Origin: Aliikangiella marina
GTDB lineage: Bacteria; Pseudomonadota; Gammaproteobacteria; Enterobacterales; Kangiellaceae
Assembly: GCF_007004765.1 (NCBI RefSeq)
Contig: NZ_VIKR01000003.1
Span: 186,001 to 250,000, forward strand
Direction: 5' to 3'
Length of the DNA stretch: 64,000 bases
The notes beneath the pieces were generated by a model. The model was not told the origin of the DNA and did not search any database. It worked only from the letters and a program-made list of their open reading frames with translations. The position numbers and the translations under genes were made by a program. Below, one piece after another: positions 25,677 through 34,739 of the stretch (within the stretch, counting starts at the first letter, position 1; each line of letters starts with the position of its first letter).

Positions 25677-27449
25677 ATGTTTAATGGTACTGCTTTATTG
25701 AAAGGCTGTGGTGCAGCCTTAATGTTGATCATTATAGTATCTTGTGCGCACCAGATGGCAGAGCAAGATAACGCGACGAGTAGCTCGAGTAAAGAATCGC
25801 TCGATGAATTGTTGGCACAGGTTAAGAAAAATCAAAACGTTCAGGAGGCGCCTAATAAAACTCGAGAAGCGCAGTTACGTGAAAGAAATAGTCAGCGAGC
25901 AATCAAACGACCATCGATTCAAGCGCAAGAGTCGCTGGCCTCTCCCATAGTTATTGCCGGTAGTCGTCATTATCATACGAGCTATCCTGTAGTGCCGAAT
26001 CACCCGGCGACGAGAGAAAGTTATCAAGCAATCGAACCGAGCAAAGTTACTCGAGTAACCGACCAACCGGTTTCTACGTTTAGTATTGACGTTGATACAG
26101 GTTCATATGCCAATGTTCGGCGATTTCTAAATAGTGGCAGCTTACCAAACTCGAATGCGGTGCGACTGGAAGAAATGGTCAATTATTTTGATTATAACTA
26201 CCAAATGCCTGCTGATTTAGCCCGTCCATTTTCAATTAATACGGGGTTAATTCGAACGCCGTGGAATAATCAAACTCATTTGATGCGAGTTGCGATTAAA
26301 GGCTGGCAGCAACAAGTCCAAAACATTCCCCCTATGAATCTGGTTTTTCTTGTCGATGTATCGGGTTCGATGCAGTCAGAAGACAAGCTCCCTTTGGTGG
26401 TTCGAAGTTTGAAAATGTTAACTAAACACTTGGACGAAAATGATCGAGTGGCGATCGTCGTCTACTCCGGTCAGTCAGGACTCGTTTTAGATAGCACGCC
26501 AGGCAATCAAAAGGCGAAGATCGTTGCTGCATTAAGAAATCTTCGTGCCGGTGGGTCAACGAATGGTGAAGCTGGTATAGAGCTCGCTTATCAAATTGCT
26601 AAAGATAACTATATAAAGGATGGTGTGAATAGAGTCATGCTCGCAACCGATGGCGATTTTAATGTCGGGATCAGTAATAGAGACGAATTAGTCAAGCTGA
26701 TCGAGTCAAAGCGAGATCAAGGTATTTATTTGAACACGCTAGGATTTGGTACTGGCAACTATAATGACTATTTAATGGAACAGTTGGCTGATAACGGTAA
26801 TGGCCAATATGCGTATATAGACACAATTTTTGAGGCTAAAAAAGTATTGGTTGATGAAATTGCGTCGACTATGCAAACCATTGCGAAAGACGTCAAGATT
26901 CAAGTCGAATTTAATCCTCAAGTGGTCCACGAATACCGCTTGTTAGGTTACGAAAATCGACTCTTAAATGAAGAGGATTTTAACAATGATAAGGTAGATG
27001 CTGGGGAAATTGGAGCAGGACATACGGTAACAGCGTTATATGAAGTTTCCCTAGCAACTGATCAATTTAAACGCTTGGGCGAGCGCAGATATCAGCACCA
27101 AAAAGTCCCCCAATCAACTTCTTCTCTAACCAACCCAACCGATGAAATTGCCTGGATAAAGTTTCGTTATAAAGCGCCAAGTGAAAACACAAGTCAGGAA
27201 ATAAGTCAGGTTTTAAAGATTGATTCGCTAAAAACGGAACCGCCGCAAGTTCAAGACTTATATTTCGCAGCTGCTGTTGCCGGTTTTGCTCAGAAACTGA
27301 AAAGTGACAAGTATTTGGGTGATTTTGATTTTGATGACATTCAAAAAATTGCTAGCCTCAACAAAAATTTTGACCCCTATGGTCGAAAAGCGGAGTTTAT
27401 ACAGTTAGTCGACAAGGCTAAAACCTTATATTTGGAGCAGACTGACTGA
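25677..27449 (+). CDS. von Willebrand factor type A domain lipoprotein, YfbK type
   Basis: About 590 residues. The start at 25677 is preferred over TTG 25629 and ATG 25653: it has GGTGA six bases upstream and begins a lipoprotein signal ending in IVSC (Cys23). An N-terminal VWF_A-associated domain (STFSIDVDTGSYANVRRFL ... EEMVNYFDY) precedes the VWA domain with a MIDAS motif D227-V-S-G-S-M, GGSTNGEAGI and ATDGDFNVG; a DUF3520 domain ends the protein. Same order as E. coli YfbK. Directly followed with no gap by an ECF sigma gene and its membrane partner, suggesting a surface-sensing or envelope-stress function. Confidence 0.9.
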   Translation: MFNGTALLKGCGAALMLIIIVSCAHQMAEQDNATSSSSKESLDELLAQVKKNQNVQEAPNKTREAQLRERNSQRAIKRPSIQAQESLASPIVIAGSRHYHTSYPVVPNHPATRESYQAIEPSKVTRVTDQPVSTFSIDVDTGSYANVRRFLNSGSLPNSNAVRLEEMVNYFDYNYQMPADLARPFSINTGLIRTPWNNQTHLMRVAIKGWQQQVQNIPPMNLVFLVDVSGSMQSEDKLPLVVRSLKMLTKHLDENDRVAIVVYSGQSGLVLDSTPGNQKAKIVAALRNLRAGGSTNGEAGIELAYQIAKDNYIKDGVNRVMLATDGDFNVGISNRDELVKLIESKRDQGIYLNTLGFGTGNYNDYLMEQLADNGNGQYAYIDTIFEAKKVLVDEIASTMQTIAKDVKIQVEFNPQVVHEYRLLGYENRLLNEEDFNNDKVDAGEIGAGHTVTALYEVSLATDQFKRLGERRYQHQKVPQSTSSLTNPTDEIAWIKFRYKAPSENTSQEISQVLKIDSLKTEPPQVQDLYFAAAVAGFAQKLKSDKYLGDFDFDDIQKIASLNKNFDPYGRKAEFIQLVDKAKTLYLEQTD

Positions 27450-28091
27450 ATGTTGTTATCACTTAATTCTTCGCTGAATGCAAACATAGCAGTTGCAAAG
27501 CGCAAAAAATTAACGTTCACTAGCACCATGAAAGATGAAGTTAGTGACGAACAATTAATGCTTCAGTATGCCAAAGGTGATGCTGTTGCATTTGAAATCC
27601 TTTACGAAAGGCACCGAGGCGGTCTCTATCGTTATTGTTTGCGCCAGCTCGGTAATGCTGCGCGGGCTGAAGAGTGTTTTCAAGAAGTTTGGATGAAACT
27701 GATTAATAGTCGAGTTAATTATCAGCCGAAAGCACTCTTCACGACATACTTATATCGAATTGCACACAATCATGTTATTGATATCGTGCGTAAAGATAAA
27801 AAGATTAAACAAGAAACGGAGCTAGACGAAGCGATAGATTATGCTTCGTCGGACCAAGGCTCGGCGGATTTAGTTAACGAATTATCTAAGCAGGCACTTG
27901 AAGATAATCTTCGTCAACAGATTCATGCCTTGCCGCTAGAACAAAAAACGGCGCTTTTATTAAAACTCGATGGTGGGTTATCGCTGGAGGAAATAGCGAA
28001 CGTATTAAACTGTGGTCGCGAGACTATAAAAAGCAGGCTACGATATGCAATGGCTAAGCTTAGAGCTTGCTTGGAGAATGAGCATGAATAA
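27450..28091 (+). CDS. ECF-type sigma factor
   Basis: A 213-residue sigma-70-family regulator of the extracytoplasmic-function class: region 2 (about 35-100) with LMLQYAKGDAVAFEILYERHR, AEECFQEVWMKLI and the -10 helix TYLYRIAHNHVIDIVRK; region 4 (about 150-210) with LPLEQKTALLLKLDGGLSLEEIA and a helix-turn-helix ending GRETIKSRLRYAMAKLRACL. The ATG at 27450 directly follows the preceding stop; a second ATG at 27528 begins just before region 2 and could be the real start. The next gene overlaps its stop and is a likely anti-sigma. Confidence 0.88.
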   Translation: MLLSLNSSLNANIAVAKRKKLTFTSTMKDEVSDEQLMLQYAKGDAVAFEILYERHRGGLYRYCLRQLGNAARAEECFQEVWMKLINSRVNYQPKALFTTYLYRIAHNHVIDIVRKDKKIKQETELDEAIDYASSDQGSADLVNELSKQALEDNLRQQIHALPLEQKTALLLKLDGGLSLEEIANVLNCGRETIKSRLRYAMAKLRACLENEHE

Positions 28092-28830
28092 ACAATCTCT
28101 GCCTAACGATACTGCTGATATTGAGGGCTTTGATTCTTTGCATAAGCAATATCAAGAGGCTTCTGTCGAGTTGCCGAGTCGCGACATCGATAAACAAATT
28201 ATCGCCGCAGCCCACCGGGAGATTGCCAATCCAAACCCACGTAAAAGTTTGCAAATAAGCTGGTGGAGGCGGTTGTTGTTACCTGTTTATGTCGCTGCAA
28301 CTTTCACGTTTACGGCAATCGCCGCGCATTGGTTTTGGCCACAGGAAGGTACCCCGGCGAAAACTTTGCCAGGGACTGCGCCAGCGACAGTTAGTTTTGA
28401 AGTTGTTGCGCCTCAACAGATGGCATTAGAACGCAAAGAAAGCCGCCAAAAACGTGAGTCTCAAAGGCGAGAATTGCCGGAACCCACCATGTTAATGGCC
28501 CCCCCTGAGACGCAATCTGCAGCAGTCACTAATCATGATCGGCAAGTTGATGCGCTGGAAAGCGGTGTTGCTGAAAGTGAGCATCTATTGCTTGATTCAG
28601 GCGTTGACGGGTCTGTCGGTGATAAATCCTTAACAACAAGCTCAAGCGCTGCTCGCTCAGAAGTACATTCCGGTCAGTTGGTACATCCTGAAAAAGAAGT
28701 CTGGGCAAGACAAATTATCGGGATGTTCAGAGAAGGTGAGCGAGAAAAAGCACGTAAAGAATTAGTTCGCTTTAAACAAGTTTACCCAGATTACCCGATT
28801 GATCAGCAGCTCGAGCCATTTCGACACTAG
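28084..28830 (+). CDS. single-pass membrane protein, probable anti-sigma partner
   Basis: A 248-residue protein with a cytoplasmic N-terminus (about 1-62), one TM segment at about 64-85 (LLLPVYVAATFTFTAIAAHW) and a Pro/Ser-rich periplasmic stretch followed by a conserved C-terminal VWARQIIGMFREGEREKARKE helix. The start at 28084 is set by GGAG at 28074-28077 and overlaps the sigma-factor stop (ATGA-type coupling). Topology and coupling to an ECF sigma gene suggest an anti-sigma or sigma-linked sensor, though no ZAS zinc motif is visible. Confidence 0.65.
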   Translation: MNKQSLPNDTADIEGFDSLHKQYQEASVELPSRDIDKQIIAAAHREIANPNPRKSLQISWWRRLLLPVYVAATFTFTAIAAHWFWPQEGTPAKTLPGTAPATVSFEVVAPQQMALERKESRQKRESQRRELPEPTMLMAPPETQSAAVTNHDRQVDALESGVAESEHLLLDSGVDGSVGDKSLTTSSSAARSEVHSGQLVHPEKEVWARQIIGMFREGEREKARKELVRFKQVYPDYPIDQQLEPFRH

Positions 28831-28862
28831 TCAGGATCGTTAGCCGGTTTTGTCGTGATGAT

Positions 28863-28921
28863 AGCGACCATCATTTGAGATTGAGTTGAATTAAACTCAG
28901 ACAGGTCTTAAATCGGTCGCT
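28863..28921 (+). repeat. nested inverted repeats in the sigma-operon/cox intergenic region
   Basis: Outer arms AGCGACC (28863-28869) and GGTCGCT (28915-28921), inner arms TGAGTT (28882-28887) and AACTCA (28894-28899). Could fold in the 3' end of the sigma operon transcript; no T-run follows, so not a standard terminator. Confidence 0.4.
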
Positions 28922-28992
28922 AAACTGTTTCGTGTATTTACCTCGCTTAAATGTCATTAATTGCCTAATTTATGTTCACTTTGAGGAGCGTT

Positions 28993-29021
28993 TTGATATA
29001 AGAAGCCACCTTTCTTATAAT
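28993..29021 (+). promoter_or_regulatory. near-consensus sigma-70 promoter upstream of the cox operon
   Basis: TTGATA (28993-28998), 17-bp spacer, TATAAT (29016-29021). This is the strongest sigma-70 match in the window. It implies a leader of about 260 nt before coxB; the 457-bp gene-free stretch 28831-29287 contains this, a second weaker promoter and no ORF I would call. Confidence 0.7.
28997..29019. promoter_or_regulatory. palindromic operator candidate inside the cox promoter
   Basis: Perfect 8-bp inverted repeat TATAAGAA (28997-29004), 7-nt gap, TTCTTATA (29012-29019). It spans the spacer between -35 and -10, where a dimeric repressor would block RNA polymerase. Confidence 0.55.
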
Positions 29022-29192
29022 CGGTAAAGCCCCGATTTTGCAGTTTTTTGGCAAATATTGACTTAGATTAAGGCTGCGACGTTTTGTCTCTATACAAATA
29101 TCTAGAATTCTGCTTGCTTATCCACTGTGCATCCTTATAATTCCCTCAAAGTAGGGAGGGGTACGTATTACATGTCACTGATTTGTAAATAG

Positions 29193-29222
29193 TTGTGTTT
29201 ACTCACGAACAATTCCTATACT
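29193..29222 (+). promoter_or_regulatory. second, weaker promoter candidate before coxB
   Basis: TTGTGT (29193-29198), 18-bp spacer, TATACT (29217-29222), 66 bp before the coxB ATG. Closer to the gene but with a poor -35. Confidence 0.35.
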
Positions 29223-29287
29223 TTAATTTCATCCAATAAATCCAGAAACGAGCGGCTTGACCGTTCATATAATAATGGAGACTTTAA

Positions 29288-30445
29288 ATGGCCATTCGAC
29301 GCAAATTTTTTGCGGGTTTGACTGCACTAGTGAGCTTTGTGCTCAGTGGCGCGGCTCAAGCGACAGCTGAATTAAACATGCGTCCCGGTGTAACAGAGAC
29401 AAGTCTTGAGGCCTTTGAACTGCACATGGCAGTTATTTGGGTTATGACGGGCATTGCTGTTGTTGTATTTGGACTTATGATCTATTCGATGATTTTTCAT
29501 CGTAAATCGAAAAACCCAACGCCAGCGACTTGGTCGCACAGCACCACAGTTGAGTTTATTTGGACAATCATTCCGTTTATCATTTTGATTGCTTTGACCA
29601 TTCCTGCGGTTAAGTTATTAATCAAAATGGAGGATGCTTCTGACCCGGATATGTCTGTTGTGGTCACTGGTTCTCAGTGGAAGTGGCACTACAAATACAT
29701 GGAACACGACATTGAGTTCTTTAGTAATTTGGCTACACCTCAACAAAGAGAAAACTTCAGTTTAGAAGAAGCACAAAACAATCCTAATTACCTGCTTGAT
29801 GTAGATAATGAGTTAGTCTTACCTGCTAACAAAAAGGTCCGTTTCTTGATGACAGCCGATGATGTTATCCACTCTTGGTGGGTGCCTGAGTTAGCGGTTA
29901 AGAAAGATGCAATTCCTGGATTCATCAATGAAACTTGGACCCAAGTTCCAACCCCTGGTACTTATCGCGGTCAGTGTACTGAGCTTTGTGGTAAGTGGCA
30001 CGGTTTCATGCCTGTTGTGGTTAAAGTGGTTACTGAAACTGAGTTCGATGATTGGGTAGCGCAGAAGAAAGAAGAAAAAATTGCTGCTGAAAAAGCAGCA
30101 GCTGAAGCGGCGGCTCAATCTTGGGAGATGGACAAGCTCATGGAGCTTGGTAAAACTGTTTATGATGCAAAATGTGCGGCTTGTCATATGCAAAACGGTG
30201 CGGGCGTACCACCAACATTCCCAGCGCTTAAAGGCAGTGCAATGGCTATCGAAGCGGACCAAATCAATGCCCATATTGACATAGTGGTTAACGGTAAGGC
30301 TGGTACTGCAATGGCGGCATTTGGCAATCAGTTGACCGACGCAGAGATCGCTGCGGTTGTTACTTACGAGCGTAACGCTTGGGGTAATGATACTGGCGAG
30401 AAAGTTCAACCCGCTGATATTCAGGCTTTTAAAGCCGGTAACTAA
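29288..30445 (+). CDS. coxB: cytochrome c oxidase subunit II with fused cytochrome c domain
   Basis: Accepts electrons at the CuA centre of an aa3/caa3-type oxidase and passes them to subunit I. 385 residues: signal peptide (MAIRRKFFAGLTALVSFVLS ... ), two TM helices (about 45-68 and 90-112), CuA domain with C230, C234, H238 and M241 in GQCTELCGKWHGFMP, and a C-terminal class I cytochrome c with C296-A-A-C299-H300. The heme-binding fusion means the complex carries its own electron entry. First gene of the cox operon; RBS GGAG upstream. Confidence 0.96.
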   Translation: MAIRRKFFAGLTALVSFVLSGAAQATAELNMRPGVTETSLEAFELHMAVIWVMTGIAVVVFGLMIYSMIFHRKSKNPTPATWSHSTTVEFIWTIIPFIILIALTIPAVKLLIKMEDASDPDMSVVVTGSQWKWHYKYMEHDIEFFSNLATPQQRENFSLEEAQNNPNYLLDVDNELVLPANKKVRFLMTADDVIHSWWVPELAVKKDAIPGFINETWTQVPTPGTYRGQCTELCGKWHGFMPVVVKVVTETEFDDWVAQKKEEKIAAEKAAAEAAAQSWEMDKLMELGKTVYDAKCAACHMQNGAGVPPTFPALKGSAMAIEADQINAHIDIVVNGKAGTAMAAFGNQLTDAEIAAVVTYERNAWGNDTGEKVQPADIQAFKAGN

Positions 30446-30460
30446 TAGGAGAAGATCAAG

Positions 30461-32017
30461 ATGGCAGATCATCATCCAACCGGCCTTAAACGCTGGTTAT
30501 TTACAACCAACCACAAGGACATCGGCTCGATGTACCTTTGGTTCTCTTTTGTAATGTTCATCATTGGTGGTGCGATGGCTATGGTTATCCGAGCCGAGCT
30601 TTACCAACCTGGACTGCAATTTGTTGACCCCAATTTCTTCAATTCCATGACGACAATGCATGGTTTGATCATGGTATTCGGTGCCGTTATGCCGAGTATG
30701 GTTGGATTAGCAAACTGGTTAATTCCAATGCAAATTGGCGCACCAGATATGGCACTTCCGCGAATGAATAACTGGAGTTTCTGGATTCTTCCATTCGCTT
30801 TCACATTGTTATTATCATCGTTATTTATGGACGGTGGTGCACCGAACTTTGGGTGGACATTCTACGCACCGCTTTCAACAACCTATGGACCACCAAGTAC
30901 TGACTTCTTCATTCTTGGCGTTCACATGATGGGGATTTCATCTATCATGGGTGCGATTAACGTTATCGTAACGGTGTTTAACATGCGTGCTCCTGGTATG
31001 ACGTTGATGAAGATGCCTTTGTTTGTTTGGACTTGGGTAATTACAGCGTTCTTATTGATTATGGTAATGCCAGTACTTGCCGGTGCGGTTACAATGATGC
31101 TGACAGATCGACATTTCGGTACGTCATTCTTTGACGCTGCCGGTGGCGGTGACCCTGTATTATTCCAGCACATTTTCTGGTTCTTCGGTCATCCAGAAGT
31201 TTACATCATGATTTTACCGGCCTTTGGTGTTGCGTCAGAAATCATTCCTGCGTTTGCTCGCAAGAAACTTTTTGGATACTCCTCGATGGTTTACGCGACA
31301 GCGTCAATCGCTTTGTTGTCATTCGTTGTCTGGGCACACCACATGTTTACCGTTGGTATGCCTGTCGCTGGTGAGTTGTTCTTTATGATAGCCACCATGT
31401 TAATCGCCGTACCAACAGGGGTAAAAGTCTTCAACTGGGTTGCAACCATGTGGCAAGGTTCGATGACTTTTGAAACGCCAATGCTGTTCGCTATCGCTTT
31501 TGTTATCCTATTCACTATTGGTGGTTTCTCTGGGGTAATGTTGGCAATGGCTCCGGTTGATTTCCAATACCATGATACCTATTTTGTCGTGGCTCACTTC
31601 CACTATGTACTTTTCCCGGGTGCGATTTTCGGTACTACCGCCGCAGTCTACTATTGGTTGCCAAAGTGGACTGGAAAAATGTACAACGAGAAATTGGGTA
31701 AGCTACATTTCTGGTTATCAATGATTTTCGTTAACTTAACTTTCTTCCCAATGCACTTCAGTGGTTTAGCTGGTATGCCTCGTCGTATTCCTGACTACAA
31801 CATGATGTTTGCGGACTTTAACCAACTCGCCAGTATTGGTGCATTTGGTTTAGGACTAACTCAGATCTTGTTCTTGGCTATCTTGATCAAGACTATCTGG
31901 GGTAAAGCCGAGAAGTCATCTGACAAGCCTTGGGATGGTGCGACTGGACTTGAGTGGGAACAACTACCTTGCCCAGCGCCGTATCATACTTTCGATACGC
32001 CTCCTAAAGTAAGTTAA
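30461..32017 (+). CDS. coxA: cytochrome c oxidase subunit I
   Basis: Catalytic subunit holding heme a and the heme a3-CuB centre; reduces O2 and pumps protons. 518 residues, 12 TM helices. Visible ligand motifs include the helix II TMHGLIMVFG, WFFGHPEVYIMILPAFG (CuB His and the cross-linked Tyr), VWAHHMF (the CuB histidine pair) and HDTYFVVAHFHYV (heme histidines). Starts MADHHPTGLKRWLFTTNHKDIGSMY. Follows coxB by 15 bp. Confidence 0.98.
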   Translation: MADHHPTGLKRWLFTTNHKDIGSMYLWFSFVMFIIGGAMAMVIRAELYQPGLQFVDPNFFNSMTTMHGLIMVFGAVMPSMVGLANWLIPMQIGAPDMALPRMNNWSFWILPFAFTLLLSSLFMDGGAPNFGWTFYAPLSTTYGPPSTDFFILGVHMMGISSIMGAINVIVTVFNMRAPGMTLMKMPLFVWTWVITAFLLIMVMPVLAGAVTMMLTDRHFGTSFFDAAGGGDPVLFQHIFWFFGHPEVYIMILPAFGVASEIIPAFARKKLFGYSSMVYATASIALLSFVVWAHHMFTVGMPVAGELFFMIATMLIAVPTGVKVFNWVATMWQGSMTFETPMLFAIAFVILFTIGGFSGVMLAMAPVDFQYHDTYFVVAHFHYVLFPGAIFGTTAAVYYWLPKWTGKMYNEKLGKLHFWLSMIFVNLTFFPMHFSGLAGMPRRIPDYNMMFADFNQLASIGAFGLGLTQILFLAILIKTIWGKAEKSSDKPWDGATGLEWEQLPCPAPYHTFDTPPKVS

Positions 32018-32054
32018 GGTTGAATTAATAACTAAACAGGAATGAGTAAGTTAA

Positions 32055-32615
32055 ATGAGTGAACAAGAGCAAAAATTAAGTAATAAATCTCTGGTAATGC
32101 GACTTCTAGGTGTCGTAGGTGGGATGTTCTTATTTGGTTTTGCACTTGTTCCTTTGTACGATGTTTTCTGCGAAATTACCGGTATAAACGGTAAAACACG
32201 TGGCCAAGCAATTTACCAAAAGAAAGAAATTGATCACGATCGCCTTGTTACCATCTCTTTTATCGCTGATGTTAAACGAGGCATGCCTTGGGAGTTTAAA
32301 CCCATGGAAAACGTGGTTAAAGTTAAACCTGGTGAATTAAACGAGGTTCGCTTTTACGCGAGAAATCGTGCAAATGAAGATATCGTTGGCCAGTCTGTGC
32401 CGAGCATCTCACCGAGTGAGGGCGCTTTATATCTTAACAAAACAGAATGTTTTTGTTTTGATCAACAGCGACTTGCCGCGGGGGAGGAAATTGAGATGCC
32501 AATGAAGTTTTACATTGACGCAGACCTTCCAGAAGATATCAGTCATTTAACCTTATCTTATCAGTTGTATAATGTAACCGAAGCGTTTGCTGGCGACTCG
32601 GTTGCAGCCAAATAA
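32055..32615 (+). CDS. ctaG: cytochrome c oxidase assembly protein CtaG/Cox11 (CuB insertion)
   Basis: Delivers copper to the CuB site of subunit I. 186 residues, a single N-terminal TM (about 13-34) and a periplasmic immunoglobulin-like domain. The copper-binding ECFCF motif has C132 and C134, and C39 lies just after the TM, as in Cox11. Located between coxA and coxC, the standard proteobacterial position. Confidence 0.96.
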   Translation: MSEQEQKLSNKSLVMRLLGVVGGMFLFGFALVPLYDVFCEITGINGKTRGQAIYQKKEIDHDRLVTISFIADVKRGMPWEFKPMENVVKVKPGELNEVRFYARNRANEDIVGQSVPSISPSEGALYLNKTECFCFDQQRLAAGEEIEMPMKFYIDADLPEDISHLTLSYQLYNVTEAFAGDSVAAK

Positions 32616-32652
32616 AGTGAGTTGAAAGCACTTTACAACGGAGAAAAATAAA

Positions 32653-33594
32653 ATGAGTACTGAAAACGAAGAAAAGTACGAAAAGTATTATGTGCCAGAG
32701 CAAAGTCCGTGGCCCATCGTTGGGGCGATTGGTCTTTTCTTATTGGCATTTGGTGGCGCTAACTTTATTCAAAACTCGACGGGTAAATACGCACCAGCTG
32801 CAACTGACGGGTTCAGTTTTCAAGTGATGTTTAGCGAGTGGGGTTGGTTTGTTTTTGCCCTGGGATTAGCCATCATGATCTATATGATGTGGAGCTGGTG
32901 GAAAGATACTATCCAAGAATCTATGGGTGGCTTGTATAGCGCTCAAATGGATCGCTCATTCCGACAAGGGATGCTCTGGTTCATTTCTTCAGAAGTTATG
33001 TTCTTTGTTGCATTCTTTGGTGCATTATTCTACACCCGAGTTCTAGTCATGCCATGGCTTGCCGGTGAAGGTAACAATGCGATGACACATGCATTGCTGT
33101 ATCCGGATTTTATGTCCCATTGGCCAATGACAATGCTACCTACCGACAAGTTTGAAGGTGCGAGAGAAGCAATGGGTGCAGCTGGACTACCAGCCATCAA
33201 TACAGCGATTCTTTTGACTAGCTCTTGGACTTTGACGATTGCTCACCATGCGTTGAAAGACGGGAACCGAAGTGCGTTGTTAAACTATACCGCGATCACT
33301 GCACTGCTCGGTATTATTTTCCTTGGCTTGCAAGTTTGGGAATACATTCATGCGTATAACGCGCTTGGTTTAACATTGGGCAGCGGCATCTATGGTTCAA
33401 CATTCTTTATGTTAACTGGATTCCATGGATTGCACGTCACAATAGGAACGATTTACTTGATTGTTCTTACGGTAAGAATTGCCAGCGGTCATTTTACTGC
33501 TGAAAATCACTTCGCTTATGAAGCGGGTGCCTGGTATTGGCACTTTGTTGATGTAGTGTGGTTATTCCTTTTTATCTTTGTTTACGTCCTGTAA
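32653..33594 (+). CDS. coxC: cytochrome c oxidase subunit III
   Basis: Seven-TM core subunit that stabilises the oxidase and its proton uptake path. 313 residues. Shows WFISSEVMFFVAFFGALFYTR, the SSWTLTIAHHALK segment, TGFHGLHVTIGTIYL and WYWHFVDVVWLFLFIFVYVL at the C-terminus. Slightly longer than the usual 260-295 residues because of an internal loop (about 135-175). Ends 15 bp before a strong terminator. Confidence 0.97.
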   Translation: MSTENEEKYEKYYVPEQSPWPIVGAIGLFLLAFGGANFIQNSTGKYAPAATDGFSFQVMFSEWGWFVFALGLAIMIYMMWSWWKDTIQESMGGLYSAQMDRSFRQGMLWFISSEVMFFVAFFGALFYTRVLVMPWLAGEGNNAMTHALLYPDFMSHWPMTMLPTDKFEGAREAMGAAGLPAINTAILLTSSWTLTIAHHALKDGNRSALLNYTAITALLGIIFLGLQVWEYIHAYNALGLTLGSGIYGSTFFMLTGFHGLHVTIGTIYLIVLTVRIASGHFTAENHFAYEAGAWYWHFVDVVWLFLFIFVYVL

Positions 33595-33609
33595 TCGTTG
33601 CTAAATCGC

Positions 33610-33638
33610 AAAAAAGCCGAAGTTCACTTCGGCTTTTT
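33610..33638. terminator. bidirectional intrinsic terminator after coxC
   Basis: AAAAAAGCCGAAG-TTCA-CTTCGGCTTTTTT, a perfect stem with A- and T-rich flanks, between coxC (+) and the DUF2909 gene (-). Confidence 0.92.
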
Positions 33639-33660
33639 TTATGTTTCGAATAACTGAGGC

Positions 33661-33882
33661 TTACTCCGGTTTGTTAACTGTTGGTAGTCCGTGTGGCTCA
33701 ATAACCCCCGTAAACATCCCGACGATGAGCAATATAAACAATAAAATCGACAATCCAATTCGCCAAGAGAGGTTGTTAACCGTCTTTTTAGAATCCTTCT
33801 CTGTGGCTAAAAAATATAAGCTGCGGAACAAACTGAACAGGACGATCAGCATCACAGCAACAATCAGTAATTTGATTAGCAT
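33661..33882 (-). CDS. DUF2909 twin-TM protein
   Basis: A 73-residue membrane protein with two TM helices (about 1-24 and 44-64) flanking a short basic linker (LATEKDSKKTVNNLSWRIG). The start MLIKLLIVAVML (33882) is preferred to a longer frame beginning at 33936, because the DUF2909 family begins at this hydrophobic segment. Members sit almost always inside cox clusters next to coxC and surf1 but on the opposite strand, as here; the function is unknown, presumably oxidase assembly or stability. Confidence 0.8.
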   Translation of the reverse strand: MLIKLLIVAVMLIVLFSLFRSLYFLATEKDSKKTVNNLSWRIGLSILLFILLIVGMFTGVIEPHGLPTVNKPE

Positions 33883-33989
33883 TATTTCAACTTTTCCTAA
33901 ATATTTCGCTTCAATTTCACTCAAGATAATGAGCAATTAGTGATAGAATACGCTGCCTGAGATGGTTTTGCCAGCGGAGCTTGTACCTG

Positions 33990-34739
33990 TTGAAATATAC
34001 AATTAGATATTCATTCGGACGATTTGAGATCCGAGTCAATCTCTGGTACTTGATGATCTTTCTGGTATTGCAGACGATTTTAAACGAGCTCGGTTTTTGG
34101 CAGTTAAATCGCGCGAAAGAGAAGCAATACCGAATTGCACAACTTGAACGAGGAAGCCAGACTGTCGTTACCGATTTATCGTCGTTAACTCAGCAACAGA
34201 TAGACCAATTTCAGTCAGTTGATTTAATCACTGAGTTAGTTGGTTATCATATTTTGCTTCTGGACAATAAAATCGATAACAAACGTTCTGGATATCATGT
34301 GTTGCATGTGGCTAAAGATAATATCTCAGGCAAACAGTTTTTAGTAAACCGAGGCTGGATTTATGCTGGCCAAGATAGGGATAAGCTGCCAGAAATAGAA
34401 TTACCCGACCAATCTTGGCAGGTGAGTGCGAGAATCTATCCGATCGCCGAAGAAGTGATTTCCACGGCTAGCGCCCAGATAGAGGAGTCTCGCGACTATA
34501 TCCGACTACCGGTGCTAGATAAGAAAAGTTTAACAGAAATTGAGTCCCGCCTTAGTGTTGAGCTTGAGCCTTATGTTTTGAGGCTCAACGAAAGTAGTGA
34601 AGCGGCACTTAAAACGAACTGGATGTGGACGAATATGCCACCAGAGAAACACCTGGCCTATGCGGTTCAGTGGTTTGCATTGGCGTTAGCGCTATTGATC
34701 GTGAGTTTAATCGTTAGTTTTAAAAGAAAAGGTGATTAA
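33990..34739 (+). CDS. SURF1 family cytochrome oxidase assembly protein
   Basis: About 250 residues, two TM helices (about 17-35 and 218-242) with a periplasmic domain between. SURF1 hallmarks are LGFWQLNRAKEKQ after TM1, YHILLLDNKIDNKRSGYHVL, FLVNRGWI, and the C-terminal MPPEKHLAYAVQWFALALALL. Binds heme a and assists its insertion into subunit I. No ATG is available; the TTG at 33990 has GGAG ten bases upstream, while the TTG at 33981 is too close to it. Starts a second operon running through ctaA, ctaB and the Sco gene. Confidence 0.88.
   Translation: MKYTIRYSFGRFEIRVNLWYLMIFLVLQTILNELGFWQLNRAKEKQYRIAQLERGSQTVVTDLSSLTQQQIDQFQSVDLITELVGYHILLLDNKIDNKRSGYHVLHVAKDNISGKQFLVNRGWIYAGQDRDKLPEIELPDQSWQVSARIYPIAEEVISTASAQIEESRDYIRLPVLDKKSLTEIESRLSVELEPYVLRLNESSEAALKTNWMWTNMPPEKHLAYAVQWFALALALLIVSLIVSFKRKGD

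Noticed and set aside
29891-30475. 194-residue frame antisense to coxB
   Set aside because: Shadow of the well-conserved coxB frame; no homology pattern and no promoter.
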